This document shows, in pieces, positions 17,657-27,237 of a stretch of 64,000 bases of DNA. Below the pieces are notes generated by a model that did not search any database, was not told where the DNA came from, and worked only from the letters and a program-made list of their open reading frames with translations. The DNA is from Bradyrhizobium betae (GTDB lineage: Bacteria; Pseudomonadota; Alphaproteobacteria; Rhizobiales; Xanthobacteraceae). The position numbers were made by a program, and so were the translations under genes. The stretch covers positions 44,612 through 108,611 of the forward strand of contig NZ_MZXW01000006.1 of assembly GCF_004123905.1 (NCBI RefSeq), in the 5' to 3' direction. The stretch's first letter is position 1; every line of letters begins with the position of its first letter.

Positions 17657-17741
17657 TCATGTCCGGGCTTGTCCCGGGCATCCACGTTCTTCGTGCCGCG
17701 AGAAAGGTCGTGGATGGCCGGGACAAGCCCGGCCATGACGG
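17657..17741. repeat. Dispersed inverted repeat, family B (copy 1)
   Basis: It begins TCATGTCCGGGCTTGTCCCG and ends CGGGACAAGCCCGGCCATGA, with ATCCACG and CGTGGAT inside. It can form a long near-perfect hairpin. The second copy is at 27142. It lies in the 200-base gap before glyQ. Confidence 0.9.
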
Positions 17742-17842
17742 AGAGAACCGGGCCCGAATCCGCCCCTTTGCCTTGATTCCCACCCCCGCCGTCGATACGG
17801 TCCCGCGCGATTCAAAACCCCCCGCGAGAGCCTGATCTGACG

Positions 17843-18778
17843 ATGGACGCCTCATTGCCCGCCCATATGCGCCCGGAACGTTCGTTCCAGGGTTTTATCC
17901 TCGCGCTCCAGACCTTCTGGGCCGAGCAGGGCTGCGTGATCCTGCAGCCCTACGACATGGAGATGGGCGCAGGCACCTTCCATCCGGCGACCACGCTGCG
18001 CGCGCTCGGGCCAAAGCCTTGGAATGCCGCCTATGTGCAGCCCTCGCGCCGGCCCAAGGATGGCCGCTACGGCGAGAATCCGAATCGGATGCAGCACTAC
18101 TACCAGTTCCAGGTGATCATGAAGCCGTCGCCGCCGAACCTCCAGGAGCTCTACCTGAAGTCGCTCGCCGCGATCGGCATCGATTCCGCCGTGCACGACA
18201 TCCGCTTCGTCGAGGACGACTGGGAGAGCCCGACGCTGGGCGCCTGGGGTCTCGGCTGGGAATGCTGGTGCGACGGCATGGAAGTCAGCCAGTTCACCTA
18301 TTTCCAGCAGGTCGCGGGTTTTGAATGCGCGCCGGTCGCGGGCGAGCTCACCTACGGGCTCGAGCGCCTCGCGATGTATGTGCAGGGCGTCGACCGCGTC
18401 TACGACCTCAATTTTAATGGCCGCGAGGGTGATCAGAAGGTCACTTATGGCGATGTCTTCCTGCAGGCCGAGCGGGAATATTCGAAGCACAACTTTGAAG
18501 TCGCCGACACCGCGATGCTGTTCGAGCAGTTCAAGATGGCGGAAGCCGCGTGCCGCAAATATCTCGATGCCGGCTGGAAGGATGAGAAGCGCGAGGCGCA
18601 TCTGATGGCGCTGCCGGCCTATGACCAGTGCATCAAGGCGAGCCACGTTTTCAATCTGCTCGATGCGCGCGGCGTGATCTCCGTGACCGAGCGGCAGAGC
18701 TACATCTTGCGCGTGCGCGAACTGGCAAAAGCCTGCGGCGAGGCCTGGATCCATACTGAAGCGGGCGGAGCGGCCTGA
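17843..18778 (+). CDS. glyQ: Glycyl-tRNA synthetase alpha subunit
   Basis: GlyQ forms the catalytic part of the bacterial alpha2beta2 glycyl-tRNA synthetase, which joins glycine to tRNA-Gly with ATP. The 311-residue product shows the class II aminoacylation core, including [39 protein letters not shown] and [19 protein letters not shown]. The length is typical. Its TGA overlaps the ATG of glyS in TGATG, so the two are translationally coupled and made in equal amounts. The start could also be the Met nine residues in, with little effect. Confidence 0.97.
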   Translation: MDASLPAHMRPERSFQGFILALQTFWAEQGCVILQPYDMEMGAGTFHPATTLRALGPKPWNAAYVQPSRRPKDGRYGENPNRMQHYYQFQVIMKPSPPNLQELYLKSLAAIGIDSAVHDIRFVEDDWESPTLGAWGLGWECWCDGMEVSQFTYFQQVAGFECAPVAGELTYGLERLAMYVQGVDRVYDLNFNGREGDQKVTYGDVFLQAEREYSKHNFEVADTAMLFEQFKMAEAACRKYLDAGWKDEKREAHLMALPAYDQCIKASHVFNLLDARGVISVTERQSYILRVRELAKACGEAWIHTEAGGAA

Positions 18779-21120
18779 TGCCCGAACTTTTGCTTGAACT
18801 GTTCTCGGAAGAGATCCCCGCGCGGATGCAGGCCAAGGCGGCCGACGATCTGCGCCGCATGGTCACCGACAAGCTCGTTGCCGAAGGCCTCGTCTACGAG
18901 GGCGCGAAAGCCTTCGCGACGCCGCGTCGCCTTGCGCTCACCGTGCACGGCATTCCCGCGCGCCAGCCCGACCTCAAGACCGAACGCCGCGGACCGAAAG
19001 TCGGCGCGCCCGATGCGGCCGTGCAGGGTTTTCTGAAGGCGACAGGTCTGAAATCGCTCGACGAAGCCAAGATCCAGCGCGACCCCAAGGGTGATTTCTA
19101 CATCGGCTTGATCGAGAAGCCCGGCCGCGATGCGATCGATGTGCTCGCGGAAATCCTGCCCGTCATCATCCGCACCTTCCCCTGGCCGAAATCGATGCGC
19201 TGGGGCGCGCGCTCCGGCAAGCCGGGCTCGCTGAGCTGGGTGCGTCCGCTGCACGCGATCACCGCAACCTTCGGGCCCGAGACCGAAGAACCCGATGTCG
19301 TGAAGTTCGAGGTCGACGGAATCGCAACCGGCCAGACCACCTACGGCCATCGCTTCATGGCGCCGGATGCGATTAACGTGCGCCGCTTCGAGGACTACGA
19401 AGCCAAGCTGAAGGCGGCAAAGGTCATCCTCGATCCGCAGGCGCGCAAGGACATCATCTTTGCGGACGCCAAGGAGCTGACCTTCGCGCAAGGTTTTGAG
19501 CTCGTCGAAGATCAGGTGCTGCTGGACGAAGTCTCGGGGCTCGTCGAATGGCCGGTCGTCATGATGGGGTCGTTCGAAGAAGAGTATCTCGCGATCCCGG
19601 AAGAGGTGATCCGCGCCACCATCCGCAACAACCAGAAGTGCTTTGTGGTCAGGGATGCCAAGACGGGCAAGCTGACCAACAAGTTCGTGCTCACGGCGAA
19701 TATCGAGGCGGCTGACGGCGGCCGGGTCATCGTCTCAGGCAACGAGCGCGTGATCCGTCCGCGCCTGTCGGATGCGAAGTTCTTCTACGAGACGGACCTG
19801 AAGACGAAGCTGCAAGATCGGCTGCCGAAATTCGAGCAGATCGTGTTCCACGAGAAGCTAGGGACGCAGGCGGAGCGCATCGAGCGCCTTGAGCGCCTTG
19901 CCGCCGAGATCGCGCCGCTGGTCGGCGCCGATGTCGCGAAAGCAACGCGCGCGGCACATCTGGCGAAGGCGGATCTGCTGACCGAAGTCGTCGGCGAATT
20001 CCCTGAGGTGCAGGGCCTGATGGGCAAATACTATGCGCTGGCCCAGGGCGAGGACGCTTCCGTCGCCGCCGCCTGCGAAGAGCATTACAAGCCGCAAGGT
20101 CCGGCAGATCGCGTTCCGACGGAACCAGTCAGTGTCGCTGTCGCGCTCGCCGACAAGATCGACACTCTCGTCGGGTTCTGGGCGATTGACGAAAAGCCGA
20201 CGGGAAGCAAGGACCCGTACGCTCTCCGTCGCGCGGCGTTGGGTGTAATCCGGCTGGTGCTAGAAAATCAGCTCAAGATTGAATTCAACCATATTATCAG
20301 GAATGCATATCGATCGATGTTTGCCCAAATGGCTGGTCGCCCACCGGTAATCGAAGCCAGAAAATTTACTTGGAAGCCCGAGATGATGACTTTGATGTCG
20401 AAGATCAGGGTTCCGCGCTCCTTGGAGCTTGAGGCTATGTTCGCGGAAAATATCGATAAGATCATCGATGACGATGCGCTGTTTACGCCGGAGGCGCGCA
20501 AACAGCGAATTGATCAAGAGGCCATGACGAAGATTCGCGAGGCCAGTCGTCGACATCACTATCTACGAGAGCTTCGTGGTCTGAAGGAAGTTTCATCAGA
20601 ACTCCTCGCCTTCTTCGCCGACCGCCTCAAGGTCCAGCTCCGCGAGCAGGGCGCGCGTCACGATCTCGTCGATGCCGTGTTCGCGCTCGGTGGCCAGGAT
20701 GATCTGCTGATGATCGTCCGCCGTGTCGAGGCGCTCGGCAAATTCCTCGAGACCGACGACGGCAAGAACCTGCTCGCCGGCATCAAGCGCGCCAGCAATA
20801 TCCTCGGCATCGAGGAGAAGAAGGACAAGCGCACGTTCGACGGCGCGCCGGATGCTGCGCTCTATGGCCTCGATGAGGAGAAGGCGCTGGCCAAGGCGAT
20901 CGGCGAGGTGAAGGCGGAAGCAAGTGCCGCCGTCGCTAAGGAGGACTTTGCGGCCGCGATGAGCGCAATGGCCAAGCTGCGTCCGCCGGTGGATGCGTTC
21001 TTCGACAAGGTGCGCGTCAACGACGACGATCCAAAGGTGCGTGAGAACCGGTTGAAGCTGCTCAACGAGATTCGCAGTGCCACGCGCGCGGTCGCGGATT
21101 TCTCGAAGATCCAGGATTGA
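18778..21120 (+). CDS. glyS: Glycyl-tRNA synthetase beta subunit with an extra AT-rich segment
   Basis: GlyS binds tRNA-Gly and completes the synthetase. The 780-residue product starts [17 protein letters not shown] and includes the HD-like region and the C-terminal anticodon-binding segment ([10 protein letters not shown]). Typical GlyS proteins are near 690 residues. The surplus lies at residues 499-608, where about 110 residues replace a normal stretch of about 30. That DNA (20272-20601) is visibly poorer in GC, with 84 of 180 bases G or C between 20281 and 20460, and uses codons rare in its neighbours. The reading frame is intact. It could be an inserted or swapped segment, or a lineage-specific subdomain. 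Confidence 0.93.
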   Translation: MPELLLELFSEEIPARMQAKAADDLRRMVTDKLVAEGLVYEGAKAFATPRRLALTVHGIPARQPDLKTERRGPKVGAPDAAVQGFLKATGLKSLDEAKIQRDPKGDFYIGLIEKPGRDAIDVLAEILPVIIRTFPWPKSMRWGARSGKPGSLSWVRPLHAITATFGPETEEPDVVKFEVDGIATGQTTYGHRFMAPDAINVRRFEDYEAKLKAAKVILDPQARKDIIFADAKELTFAQGFELVEDQVLLDEVSGLVEWPVVMMGSFEEEYLAIPEEVIRATIRNNQKCFVVRDAKTGKLTNKFVLTANIEAADGGRVIVSGNERVIRPRLSDAKFFYETDLKTKLQDRLPKFEQIVFHEKLGTQAERIERLERLAAEIAPLVGADVAKATRAAHLAKADLLTEVVGEFPEVQGLMGKYYALAQGEDASVAAACEEHYKPQGPADRVPTEPVSVAVALADKIDTLVGFWAIDEKPTGSKDPYALRRAALGVIRLVLENQLKIEFNHIIRNAYRSMFAQMAGRPPVIEARKFTWKPEMMTLMSKIRVPRSLELEAMFAENIDKIIDDDALFTPEARKQRIDQEAMTKIREASRRHHYLRELRGLKEVSSELLAFFADRLKVQLREQGARHDLVDAVFALGGQDDLLMIVRRVEALGKFLETDDGKNLLAGIKRASNILGIEEKKDKRTFDGAPDAALYGLDEEKALAKAIGEVKAEASAAVAKEDFAAAMSAMAKLRPPVDAFFDKVRVNDDDPKVRENRLKLLNEIRSATRAVADFSKIQD

Positions 21121-21124
21121 TCTC

Positions 21125-21243
21125 GTGCCCCGGACGCAGCGCAGCGCCACTTGGCGGTGCGCTGCAGAGCCGGGGCCCATGCTTGCCGCGAGTTCGTGGC
21201 TTCTGTGTCCCGGGTCTGCGCTTCGCTTGCCCGGGACACGAGG
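21125..21243. repeat. Dispersed inverted repeat, family C (copy 3)
   Basis: It starts GTGCCCCGGACGCAGCGCAG and ends CTTGCCCGGGACACGAG, with inner arms GCAGAGCCGGGGCCCAT and TGTGTCCCGGGTCTGCG. It follows the glyS stop by only a few bases, so it forms the end of the glyQS transcript. Confidence 0.85.
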
Positions 21244-21253
21244 GCATGCCCTA

Positions 21254-21294
21254 CAAAAAGTGCCCCGCCCGGCGGGGGGAAGACCGGGCGGGGC
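21254..21294 (-). terminator. Rho-independent terminator of the DUF1236 gene
   Basis: Read on the minus strand, GCCCCGCCCGG and CCGGGCGGGGC form a perfect 11-base-pair stem (21284-21294 with 21262-21272) with an 11-base loop. They are followed two bases later by a run of five T. It lies about 70 bases after the DUF1236 stop and before the end of glyS, so it separates the convergent genes. Confidence 0.85.
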
Positions 21295-21363
21295 CTGATG
21301 TCCGCGACAAGCTTCACGCGTCAGCCTGATTTGACGCGTCGGACATCGAGTTGAGCGGCAGCG

Positions 21364-21717
21364 TTAGTCCATCACCTCGACGATGCGGCGCGAGCGCGGC
21401 TCGACCAGCACGGTCTCGCCGTTCACGACGGTGTAGCGATAGGTCGTGGCGCCGAAACGTTGCGGCACGTCATAATAGGTGACGCCGCTTTCGGGTAAGG
21501 TGGCGCCGACCACCACGCGATCCGGGATACGGAAGGCCGGCACACGTTGTTCGACGACATAGTCGCGGAAAGCCGGCCGCTGTTCGACCGTAATCGTTGG
21601 GCCACCTTCGACCACGACGGGCGCGCGCCCCACCGTAATGCCGGTTTGCGCCTGTGCCGCGATCGGCGCACCGAGCGCAACGCCAAGCGTTGCGAGAGCG
21701 AGAATCCTGTTCCGCAT
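21364..21717 (-). CDS. Exported DUF1236 domain protein
   Basis: The 117-residue product has a clear signal peptide (RILALATLGVALGAPIAAQAQ) and a mature domain that contains YDVPQRFGATTYRYTVVNG and ends IVEVMD. This is the DUF1236 pattern common in rhizobial periplasmic proteins. The start at 21717 is set by AAGGAG seven bases upstream, and a longer frame from 21735 is not supported. The function is unknown. The gene has its own terminator and no co-directional neighbour, so it is monocistronic. Confidence 0.85.
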   Translation of the reverse strand: MRNRILALATLGVALGAPIAAQAQTGITVGRAPVVVEGGPTITVEQRPAFRDYVVEQRVPAFRIPDRVVVGATLPESGVTYYDVPQRFGATTYRYTVVNGETVLVEPRSRRIVEVMD

Positions 21718-21937
21718 GGGCAACTCCTTCGACATGATTCAGCCGGCGCCAGCGGCGCGACCGGTTGCCAATGCTGCGACGCGCGCGATGTTCCGGAAAA
21801 CGCCTGCCGCATACGCGGCATTTTCGGGCAGATTTCGCGAAGCCGGGAACCCGCTCGCGTCTTGCGCGTCTCTACCCGCGGAACCCGGTCCGGTATGATC
21901 CGGCCGCGATTCGCCTTAACGTACGGAAAGACAATCC

Positions 21938-22093
21938 ATGCACATCACCGTCGCCCACATCTCGCCGATCCTGTCGCTGCTTGCGGGCGTGCTCATTCTG
22001 ATCATGCCGCGCCTGCTGAACCTGATTGTCGCGATCTTTCTCATCATAAATGGTGCGATCGGGCTCGGATTATTGAAGTGGCTCCATCTCTAG
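21938..22093 (+). CDS. DUF3096 small membrane protein (51 residues)
   Basis: An ATG at 21938 opens a 52-codon frame ending in TAG at 22091-22093. The peptide has two hydrophobic spans, SPILSLLAGVLILIMP and LLNLIVAIFLIINGAIGLGL, separated by a Pro-Arg turn. It matches DUF3096, a family of about 50-residue integral membrane proteins found across Proteobacteria. The ribosome-binding site is weak. It precedes ppdK by about 100 bases in the same direction. The function is unknown. Confidence 0.85.
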   Translation: MHITVAHISPILSLLAGVLILIMPRLLNLIVAIFLIINGAIGLGLLKWLHL

Positions 22094-22189
22094 GCCTTCA
22101 TTTTCCGGAACTCTTCGACTTGCGCGGGCCTGCCCAAAGTGGTGTAAGGCGCGCGATTTCCCATTCCTCTCGCAGGTTGTGTGCAAGCT

Positions 22190-25114
22190 ATGGCCAAAGC
22201 CGCCTCGAAGCCTTCTAAAACTGCAGCGAAATCAAAGCCCTCCGCCAAGGCGAAGGCCGCGCCGGCGGCCCGTAAGGCGCTCGCCAAGAGCGCTCCCAAG
22301 CCGGTTGCCAAGGCCCCGGCGAAAGCCGCTGCCAAGCCGGTCTCGAAGCCGGCCGCCAAGCCCGCCGCGAAGGCTGTGACCAAGCCGGTTGCGCCGAAGG
22401 TCGCACCGAAGAAGGCCGCGCCAGCCGCCGCCAAGGCTGGCAAATGGGTGTTCACATTCGGTGACGGCAAGGCCGAGGGCAAAGCCGAGATGCGCGACCT
22501 GCTCGGCGGCAAGGGCGCCAACCTCGCCGAGATGGCCAATCTCGGCCTTCCCGTGCCTCCCGGGTTCACCATCCCAACCTCGGTCTGCACCTATTTCTAC
22601 GCGCACGACAAATCCTATCCGAAGGAATTGCAGTCGCAGGTTGAGAAGGCGCTCGACCATGTCGGCAAGTTGACCGGCAAGGTGTTCGGCGACACCAAGA
22701 ATCCGCTGCTGGTCTCCGTGCGCTCCGGCGCGCGCGCCTCGATGCCGGGCATGATGGACACCGTGCTCAACCTCGGCCTCAACGACGAGACCGTGGAAGC
22801 GCTCTCGGAACTGTCAGGTGACCGCCGCTTCGCCTATGACAGCTATCGCCGCTTCATCACCATGTATTCGGACGTGGTGCTCGGCTTCGAGCATCATCAC
22901 TTCGAGGAAATCCTCGACACCTTCAAGGACAGCCAGGGCTACACGCTCGACACCGATCTGTCGGCCGAGGACTGGGTCGAGCTGGTCGGCAAGTACAAGG
23001 ACGCGGTCGCCCGCGAGACCGGCAAGGACTTTCCGCAGGATCCGCACGACCAGCTCTGGGGCGCGATTGGTGCTGTGTTCTCATCCTGGATGAACGCGCG
23101 TGCGGTGACCTACCGCAAGCTGCACGACATTCCGGAATCCTGGGGCACCGCGGTCAACGTGCAGGCCATGGTGTTCGGCAACATGGGCGACACGTCGGCG
23201 ACCGGCGTTGCCTTCACCCGCAATCCCTCGACCGGCGAGAGCAAGCTCTACGGCGAGTTCCTGATCAACGCGCAAGGTGAGGACGTGGTGGCGGGCATCC
23301 GCACGCCGCAGGACATCACGGAGGACGCGCGCAAGGAATCCGGCTCCGACAAGGCGTCGATGGAAGCGGCGATGCCGGAGGCCTTCAAGGAGCTGACGCG
23401 GATCTACACGCTGCTCGAGAAGCACTACCGCGACATGCAGGACATGGAGTTCACGGTCGAGCAGGGCAAGCTCTGGATGCTCCAGACCCGCGGCGGCAAG
23501 CGCACCGCGAAAGCGGCGCTGCGCATCGCGGTCGAACTCGCCAATGAGGGCCTGATCACCAAGAATGAAGCGGTGACGCGGATCGATCCCGCCTCGCTCG
23601 ACCAGCTGTTGCATCCGACCATCGATCCCGACGCCAAGCGCGACGTGATCGCGACTGGCCTGCCGGCTTCGCCAGGTGCTGCCTCCGGCGAGATCGTGTT
23701 CTCCTCGGACGAAGCGGCCAAGCTTCAGGGCGACGGACGCAAGGTCATCCTGGTCCGCATCGAGACCAGCCCGGAAGACATCCACGGCATGCACGCCGCC
23801 GAAGGCATCTTGACCACCCGCGGCGGCATGACCTCGCACGCCGCCGTGGTCGCGCGCGGCATGGGCAAGCCCTGCGTCTCCGGCTGCGGCACCATCCGCG
23901 TCGACTATGGCCGCGGCACCATGAGCATCGGCTCGCGCACCTACAAGACCGGAGACGTCATCACCATCGACGGGTCGCTCGGCCAGGTGCTCGCCGGCCG
24001 GATGCCGATGATCGAGCCGGAGCTTTCGGGCGAGTTCGGTACGCTGATGAAGTGGGCCGACCAGGTCCGCAAGATCGGCGTTCGCGTCAATGGCGACACG
24101 CCCGACGATGCGCGCACCGCGATCAAGTTCGGCGCGGAAGGCATCGGCCTCTGCCGTACCGAGCACATGTTCTTCGAGGAGACCCGCATCCGCACCGTGC
24201 GCGAGATGATCCTGTCCGAGGACGAGCAGTCGCGCCGTGCCGCGCTTGCGAAGCTGCTGCCGATGCAGCGTGCCGACTTCGTCGAGCTGTTTGAGATCAT
24301 GAAGGGCCTGCCCGTCACGATCCGCCTGCTCGATCCGCCGCTGCACGAGTTCCTGCCGCACACCCATGCCGAGGTCGAGGAAGTGGCGCGTGCCATGAAC
24401 ACCGACCCGCGGCGCCTGGCCGACCGCGCGCGCGAGCTTTCGGAGTTCAATCCGATGCTCGGCTTCCGCGGCTGCCGTATCGCGATCGCGTATCCTGAAA
24501 TCGCCGAGATGCAGGCGCGTGCGATCTTCGAAGCCGCCGTCGAGGCCGAGAAGCGCACCGGCAAGGCCGTCGGCCTCGAGGTGATGGTGCCGCTGATCGC
24601 GACCAAGATGGAGCTCGACCTCGTTAAGGCGCGGATCGATTCCACCGCGAAAGCAGTGATGCGCGACACCAACACCAAGCTGACCTATCAGGTCGGCACC
24701 ATGATCGAGTTGCCGCGCGCCTGCCTGCTCGCGGCCGAGATCGCGGAGAGTGCCGAGTTCTTCTCCTTCGGCACCAACGATCTGACGCAAACGACTTACG
24801 GCATCAGCCGCGACGACGCCGCGAGCTTCCTCGGGACCTACGTGTCCAAGGGCATCCTCCCGATCGATCCCTTCGTGGCCCTCGACCAGGAAGGTGTCGG
24901 CGAGCTCGTCAAGATCGGCGTCGCGCGCGGCCGCAAGACGCGCCCGAAGCTCAAGGTTGGCATCTGCGGCGAGCACGGCGGCGATCCCGCTTCCGTCGCC
25001 TTCTGCCACGACATTGGCCTCGACTATGTGTCGTGCTCGCCCTACCGCGTTCCGATCGCGCGACTCGCCGCCGCGCAAGCCGCGCTCGGCAAGGCGGTCG
25101 CGAGCCAGGCGTAA
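22190..25114 (+). CDS. ppdK: Pyruvate, phosphate dikinase with a lysine/alanine-rich N-terminal tail
   Basis: PPDK interconverts pyruvate, ATP and phosphate with phosphoenolpyruvate, AMP and diphosphate. The 974-residue product has the ATP-grasp start WVFTFGDG at about residue 84 and LLGGKGANLAEMANLGLPVP. The phosphorylated histidine is H550 in GGMTSHAAVVARG, and the C-terminal PEP-binding barrel contains LRTEHMFF-type and VGICGEHGGDP motifs. Residues 1-83 are an unusual, almost pure Lys/Ala/Pro tail with AAKP-like repeats, similar in composition to histone H1 tails and certainly disordered. Ordinary PPDK begins close to residue 84. A hairpin terminator follows the stop. Confidence 0.95.
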   Translation: MAKAASKPSKTAAKSKPSAKAKAAPAARKALAKSAPKPVAKAPAKAAAKPVSKPAAKPAAKAVTKPVAPKVAPKKAAPAAAKAGKWVFTFGDGKAEGKAEMRDLLGGKGANLAEMANLGLPVPPGFTIPTSVCTYFYAHDKSYPKELQSQVEKALDHVGKLTGKVFGDTKNPLLVSVRSGARASMPGMMDTVLNLGLNDETVEALSELSGDRRFAYDSYRRFITMYSDVVLGFEHHHFEEILDTFKDSQGYTLDTDLSAEDWVELVGKYKDAVARETGKDFPQDPHDQLWGAIGAVFSSWMNARAVTYRKLHDIPESWGTAVNVQAMVFGNMGDTSATGVAFTRNPSTGESKLYGEFLINAQGEDVVAGIRTPQDITEDARKESGSDKASMEAAMPEAFKELTRIYTLLEKHYRDMQDMEFTVEQGKLWMLQTRGGKRTAKAALRIAVELANEGLITKNEAVTRIDPASLDQLLHPTIDPDAKRDVIATGLPASPGAASGEIVFSSDEAAKLQGDGRKVILVRIETSPEDIHGMHAAEGILTTRGGMTSHAAVVARGMGKPCVSGCGTIRVDYGRGTMSIGSRTYKTGDVITIDGSLGQVLAGRMPMIEPELSGEFGTLMKWADQVRKIGVRVNGDTPDDARTAIKFGAEGIGLCRTEHMFFEETRIRTVREMILSEDEQSRRAALAKLLPMQRADFVELFEIMKGLPVTIRLLDPPLHEFLPHTHAEVEEVARAMNTDPRRLADRARELSEFNPMLGFRGCRIAIAYPEIAEMQARAIFEAAVEAEKRTGKAVGLEVMVPLIATKMELDLVKARIDSTAKAVMRDTNTKLTYQVGTMIELPRACLLAAEIAESAEFFSFGTNDLTQTTYGISRDDAASFLGTYVSKGILPIDPFVALDQEGVGELVKIGVARGRKTRPKLKVGICGEHGGDPASVAFCHDIGLDYVSCSPYRVPIARLAAAQAALGKAVASQA

Positions 25115-25137
25115 GAAGAGTTTGAAATGTTGAATGC

Positions 25138-25171
25138 GAAGAGGCGGGGCCAAACCCCGCTTCTTTTCATT
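25138..25171 (+). terminator. Rho-independent terminator after ppdK
   Basis: GCGGGG and CCCCGC (25144-25149 with 25155-25160) form a stem with a five-base loop. The flanking GAAGAG/TTCTTTTC can lengthen it. A T-rich tract TTCTTTTCATTTT follows. It begins about 25 bases after the ppdK stop. Confidence 0.8.
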
Positions 25172-25221
25172 TTGCGCACCGCTCTCTCCCCACGTCATTG
25201 AATTTGCGCAGTTGGTCGTTC

Positions 25222-25351
25222 CGTCATCCTGAGGTGCGAGCGATGGGACGCAACGCGTCCCATCGGGAGCCTCGAAGGATGCACGGCCGGGATGCAGCCG
25301 GGCCGTCGCCCTTCGAGGGCCGCTGAAGAAGCGGCCACCTCAGGGTGACGG
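25222..25351. repeat. Inverted repeat, family D
   Basis: The element opens with CGTCATCCTGAGGTGCGAGC and closes with GCCACCTCAGGGTGACGG, inverted relative to each other. Further nested arms are GATGGGACGC/GCGTCCCATC and CCTCGAAGGATG/GCCCTTCGAGGGC. Only one copy is in this window, but its form matches REP-like elements I know from rhizobial genomes. Confidence 0.75.
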
Positions 25352-25645
25352 TGAGGAGTCTGCTTTCGCATCGTCAATGCGCAACACCTGGAGCCCATCA
25401 CGCGTACCGTAATGATACGTGCGCGCAAGAGTTCCTTTACCATGCGCGTTGACCAGATATTTACCGCCTCAAGTCAGCGGACATTTACCAACACGCATCA
25501 TCGCTCCGGGAAAACACCTGCAATCGCTTGAGTGTGCCGCGCGCGCAACGCCGATTAACGCCCCAGCAACCTAAATTAGATACTCACGATAAAGATCGAA
25601 TTGCACGGATGTACTGCGGGTCGATTTTTCTAGCGTAAGCCTAGC

Positions 25646-27124
25646 GTGAGCGTGTTGATGTCAGTGTTGCGTAACCATCCGAAGGGCGCGCGGTTCGCGT
25701 CCTTCGGCATCGGTCTCTGCATCTTCGCATTGATGCCGAGAGAGACCGGCTATCAGGACATTGCCTCTTTACTGGCCCGTCAGCCTGGCGTCGCCGAGCG
25801 TTGGCAGAGGCAGGTCTATTCCGCGGCGTCCTCGATCCAGCTCGCCACCTACAGCTTTTCCCGCCCCATCGGCACCTCGGTTCCGCAGAGCGCGTTGGTT
25901 CGCCTCGCAAGCCTCGATGGCCGCGACGTCACCGGCGCAATCGGCCGTAATCCGGCGCTGCAGGCGCCGCCGCGCTACCAGGCGGCCGATTTTCCCAAGG
26001 TCGATCGCTCCATGAAGGGTGATCGCCTCGCAACGCTCACACCGACGCAGGCTCCCGAAGCGGGCGCACCAGCCGCCACGCCCGCGCAGGAAGATCCCGC
26101 GACGTCGAACAGCTCGGTATTCGGCGCCAAGACCGTCGCGTTGCCACAGGTGATGTCGCAAGCCATGTCGCCTGAGTCCGCGGCCGCGCTCGATCCGGAG
26201 CTTGCGGAAGCGCTGCGTGCGCCGCCGCTGCCGCAATATGCCAATCCGCCGCAAGCCAGTGACGCCGCGCGCGCGTTCGCAGTCCAGCCGCTCGACGCGC
26301 TGAAGCAGGCCACCCTTCCGGCGGCACAGCCGCGCGATCCTTTCCGCGTGAAAACCTCGAACCTGTTCTTCGGCAGTTCCTCGCTCGGCGGCAATCTCGA
26401 GAGCATCGAGAGCTGGCAGCCCGGCGCCGAGCCGCTGATCGTGATGCCCGACCCCGACATGAAGGTGACGGCCTCGCTGACGCCCCCGACGGCTGATATT
26501 GCGAAAGACATCGAGAGCGGCGAGAGCGTCGCGCCGAAAGGCGAGGTCAACGCCGACAACCAGCGCGCCAAATCGCCGGCGGAGCGGCTCGCCCTCGACG
26601 ACAAGTCGCGCGCGAAGTCGGAGAAGTGCCTCGCCGAAGCCATCTACTTCGAATCCCGCGGCGAGGCCGTGCGCGGCCAGATGGCGGTGGCGCAGGTGGT
26701 GATGAACCGCGTGTTCTCCGGCAAATATCCTGATACCGTGTGCGGCGCGGTCTATCAGAACAAGCACCGCCATTTCGCCTGCCAGTTCACCTTCGCCTGC
26801 GACAACAATCCGGACGTGATCCGCGAACCCGAGATGTGGGAGCGCGCCAAGAAGATCTCGAAGGCGATGCTCGACGGCCAGATCTGGTTGCCCGAAGTCG
26901 GAAAGTCCACGCACTACCACGCCTATTGGGTACGTCCGTCCTGGGTCGCCGAAATGAAGAAGATGTACAAGACCGGCGTGCACACCTTCTATCGGCCGCG
27001 CAACTGGGGCGATGGCAGCGAGGAACCGAGCTGGGGGACGCCAGCGCAGACCGCCGCACTCTCCGCCGAGCTCGCGCAGGAAGCCAAGAGCTCTGCCGAG
27101 ATGGGTGTGAGCGAGCGGCGGTGA
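25646..27124 (+). CDS. Cell wall hydrolase, SleB family
   Basis: The 492-residue product has an N-terminal hydrophobic span of about 20 residues (FASFGIGLCIFALMP) that anchors or exports it. A long Ala/Pro-rich region of about 270 residues follows. The C-terminal Hydrolase_2 (SleB) domain starts at CLAEAIYFESRGE, whose glutamate is catalytic, and includes YHAYWVRPSW. SleB enzymes are lytic transglycosylases that cut the glycan strands of peptidoglycan. Here the role would be wall remodelling, not spore germination. The frame starts at GTG 25646, and ATG 25658 is an alternative. It probably works in the periplasm. Confidence 0.85.
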   Translation: MSVLMSVLRNHPKGARFASFGIGLCIFALMPRETGYQDIASLLARQPGVAERWQRQVYSAASSIQLATYSFSRPIGTSVPQSALVRLASLDGRDVTGAIGRNPALQAPPRYQAADFPKVDRSMKGDRLATLTPTQAPEAGAPAATPAQEDPATSNSSVFGAKTVALPQVMSQAMSPESAAALDPELAEALRAPPLPQYANPPQASDAARAFAVQPLDALKQATLPAAQPRDPFRVKTSNLFFGSSSLGGNLESIESWQPGAEPLIVMPDPDMKVTASLTPPTADIAKDIESGESVAPKGEVNADNQRAKSPAERLALDDKSRAKSEKCLAEAIYFESRGEAVRGQMAVAQVVMNRVFSGKYPDTVCGAVYQNKHRHFACQFTFACDNNPDVIREPEMWERAKKISKAMLDGQIWLPEVGKSTHYHAYWVRPSWVAEMKKMYKTGVHTFYRPRNWGDGSEEPSWGTPAQTAALSAELAQEAKSSAEMGVSERR

Positions 27125-27141
27125 GCATTCATCAAGAGATC

Positions 27142-27227
27142 GTCATGCCCGGGCTTGTCCCGGGCATCCACGTTCTTCGGACCGCATGGCAAGGCGTGGA
27201 TGGCCGGGACAAGCCCGGCCATGACGG
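27142..27227. repeat. Dispersed inverted repeat, family B (copy 2)
   Basis: It runs from GTCATGCCCGGGCTTGTCCC to GGGACAAGCCCGGCCATGAC, with CATCCACG and CGTGGATG inside. It occupies the gap between the convergent sleB and nadC genes and matches the copy at 17657. Confidence 0.9.
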
Positions 27228-27237
27228 AGAGACCGCC

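Larger units (their letters stand above)
25115..25645. other. Intergenic stretch before the SleB gene
   Basis: These 531 bases hold the ppdK terminator and a family D repeat. They also include about 290 bases with lower GC content that must contain the promoter of the cell wall hydrolase gene. In that part are a near direct repeat ATATTTACC / ACATTTACC (about 25455-25495) with CCGC and GCGG between the copies, and TAGCGTAAGCC / TAGCGTGAGC right at the gene start. No gene is seen. Confidence 0.55.

Noticed and set aside
20260..20600. The AT-rich part of glyS as an intein or insertion sequence
   Set aside because: There are no intein splice motifs (no block A cysteine, no C-terminal HN), no terminal repeats and no transposase. 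It is described only as an extra coding segment.
23081..25198. A 705-codon open frame on the minus strand opposite ppdK
   Set aside because: It mirrors a clear pyruvate phosphate dikinase gene. In DNA this rich in GC the opposite strand seldom has stops. The product is His/Arg/Gly-rich and has no domain.
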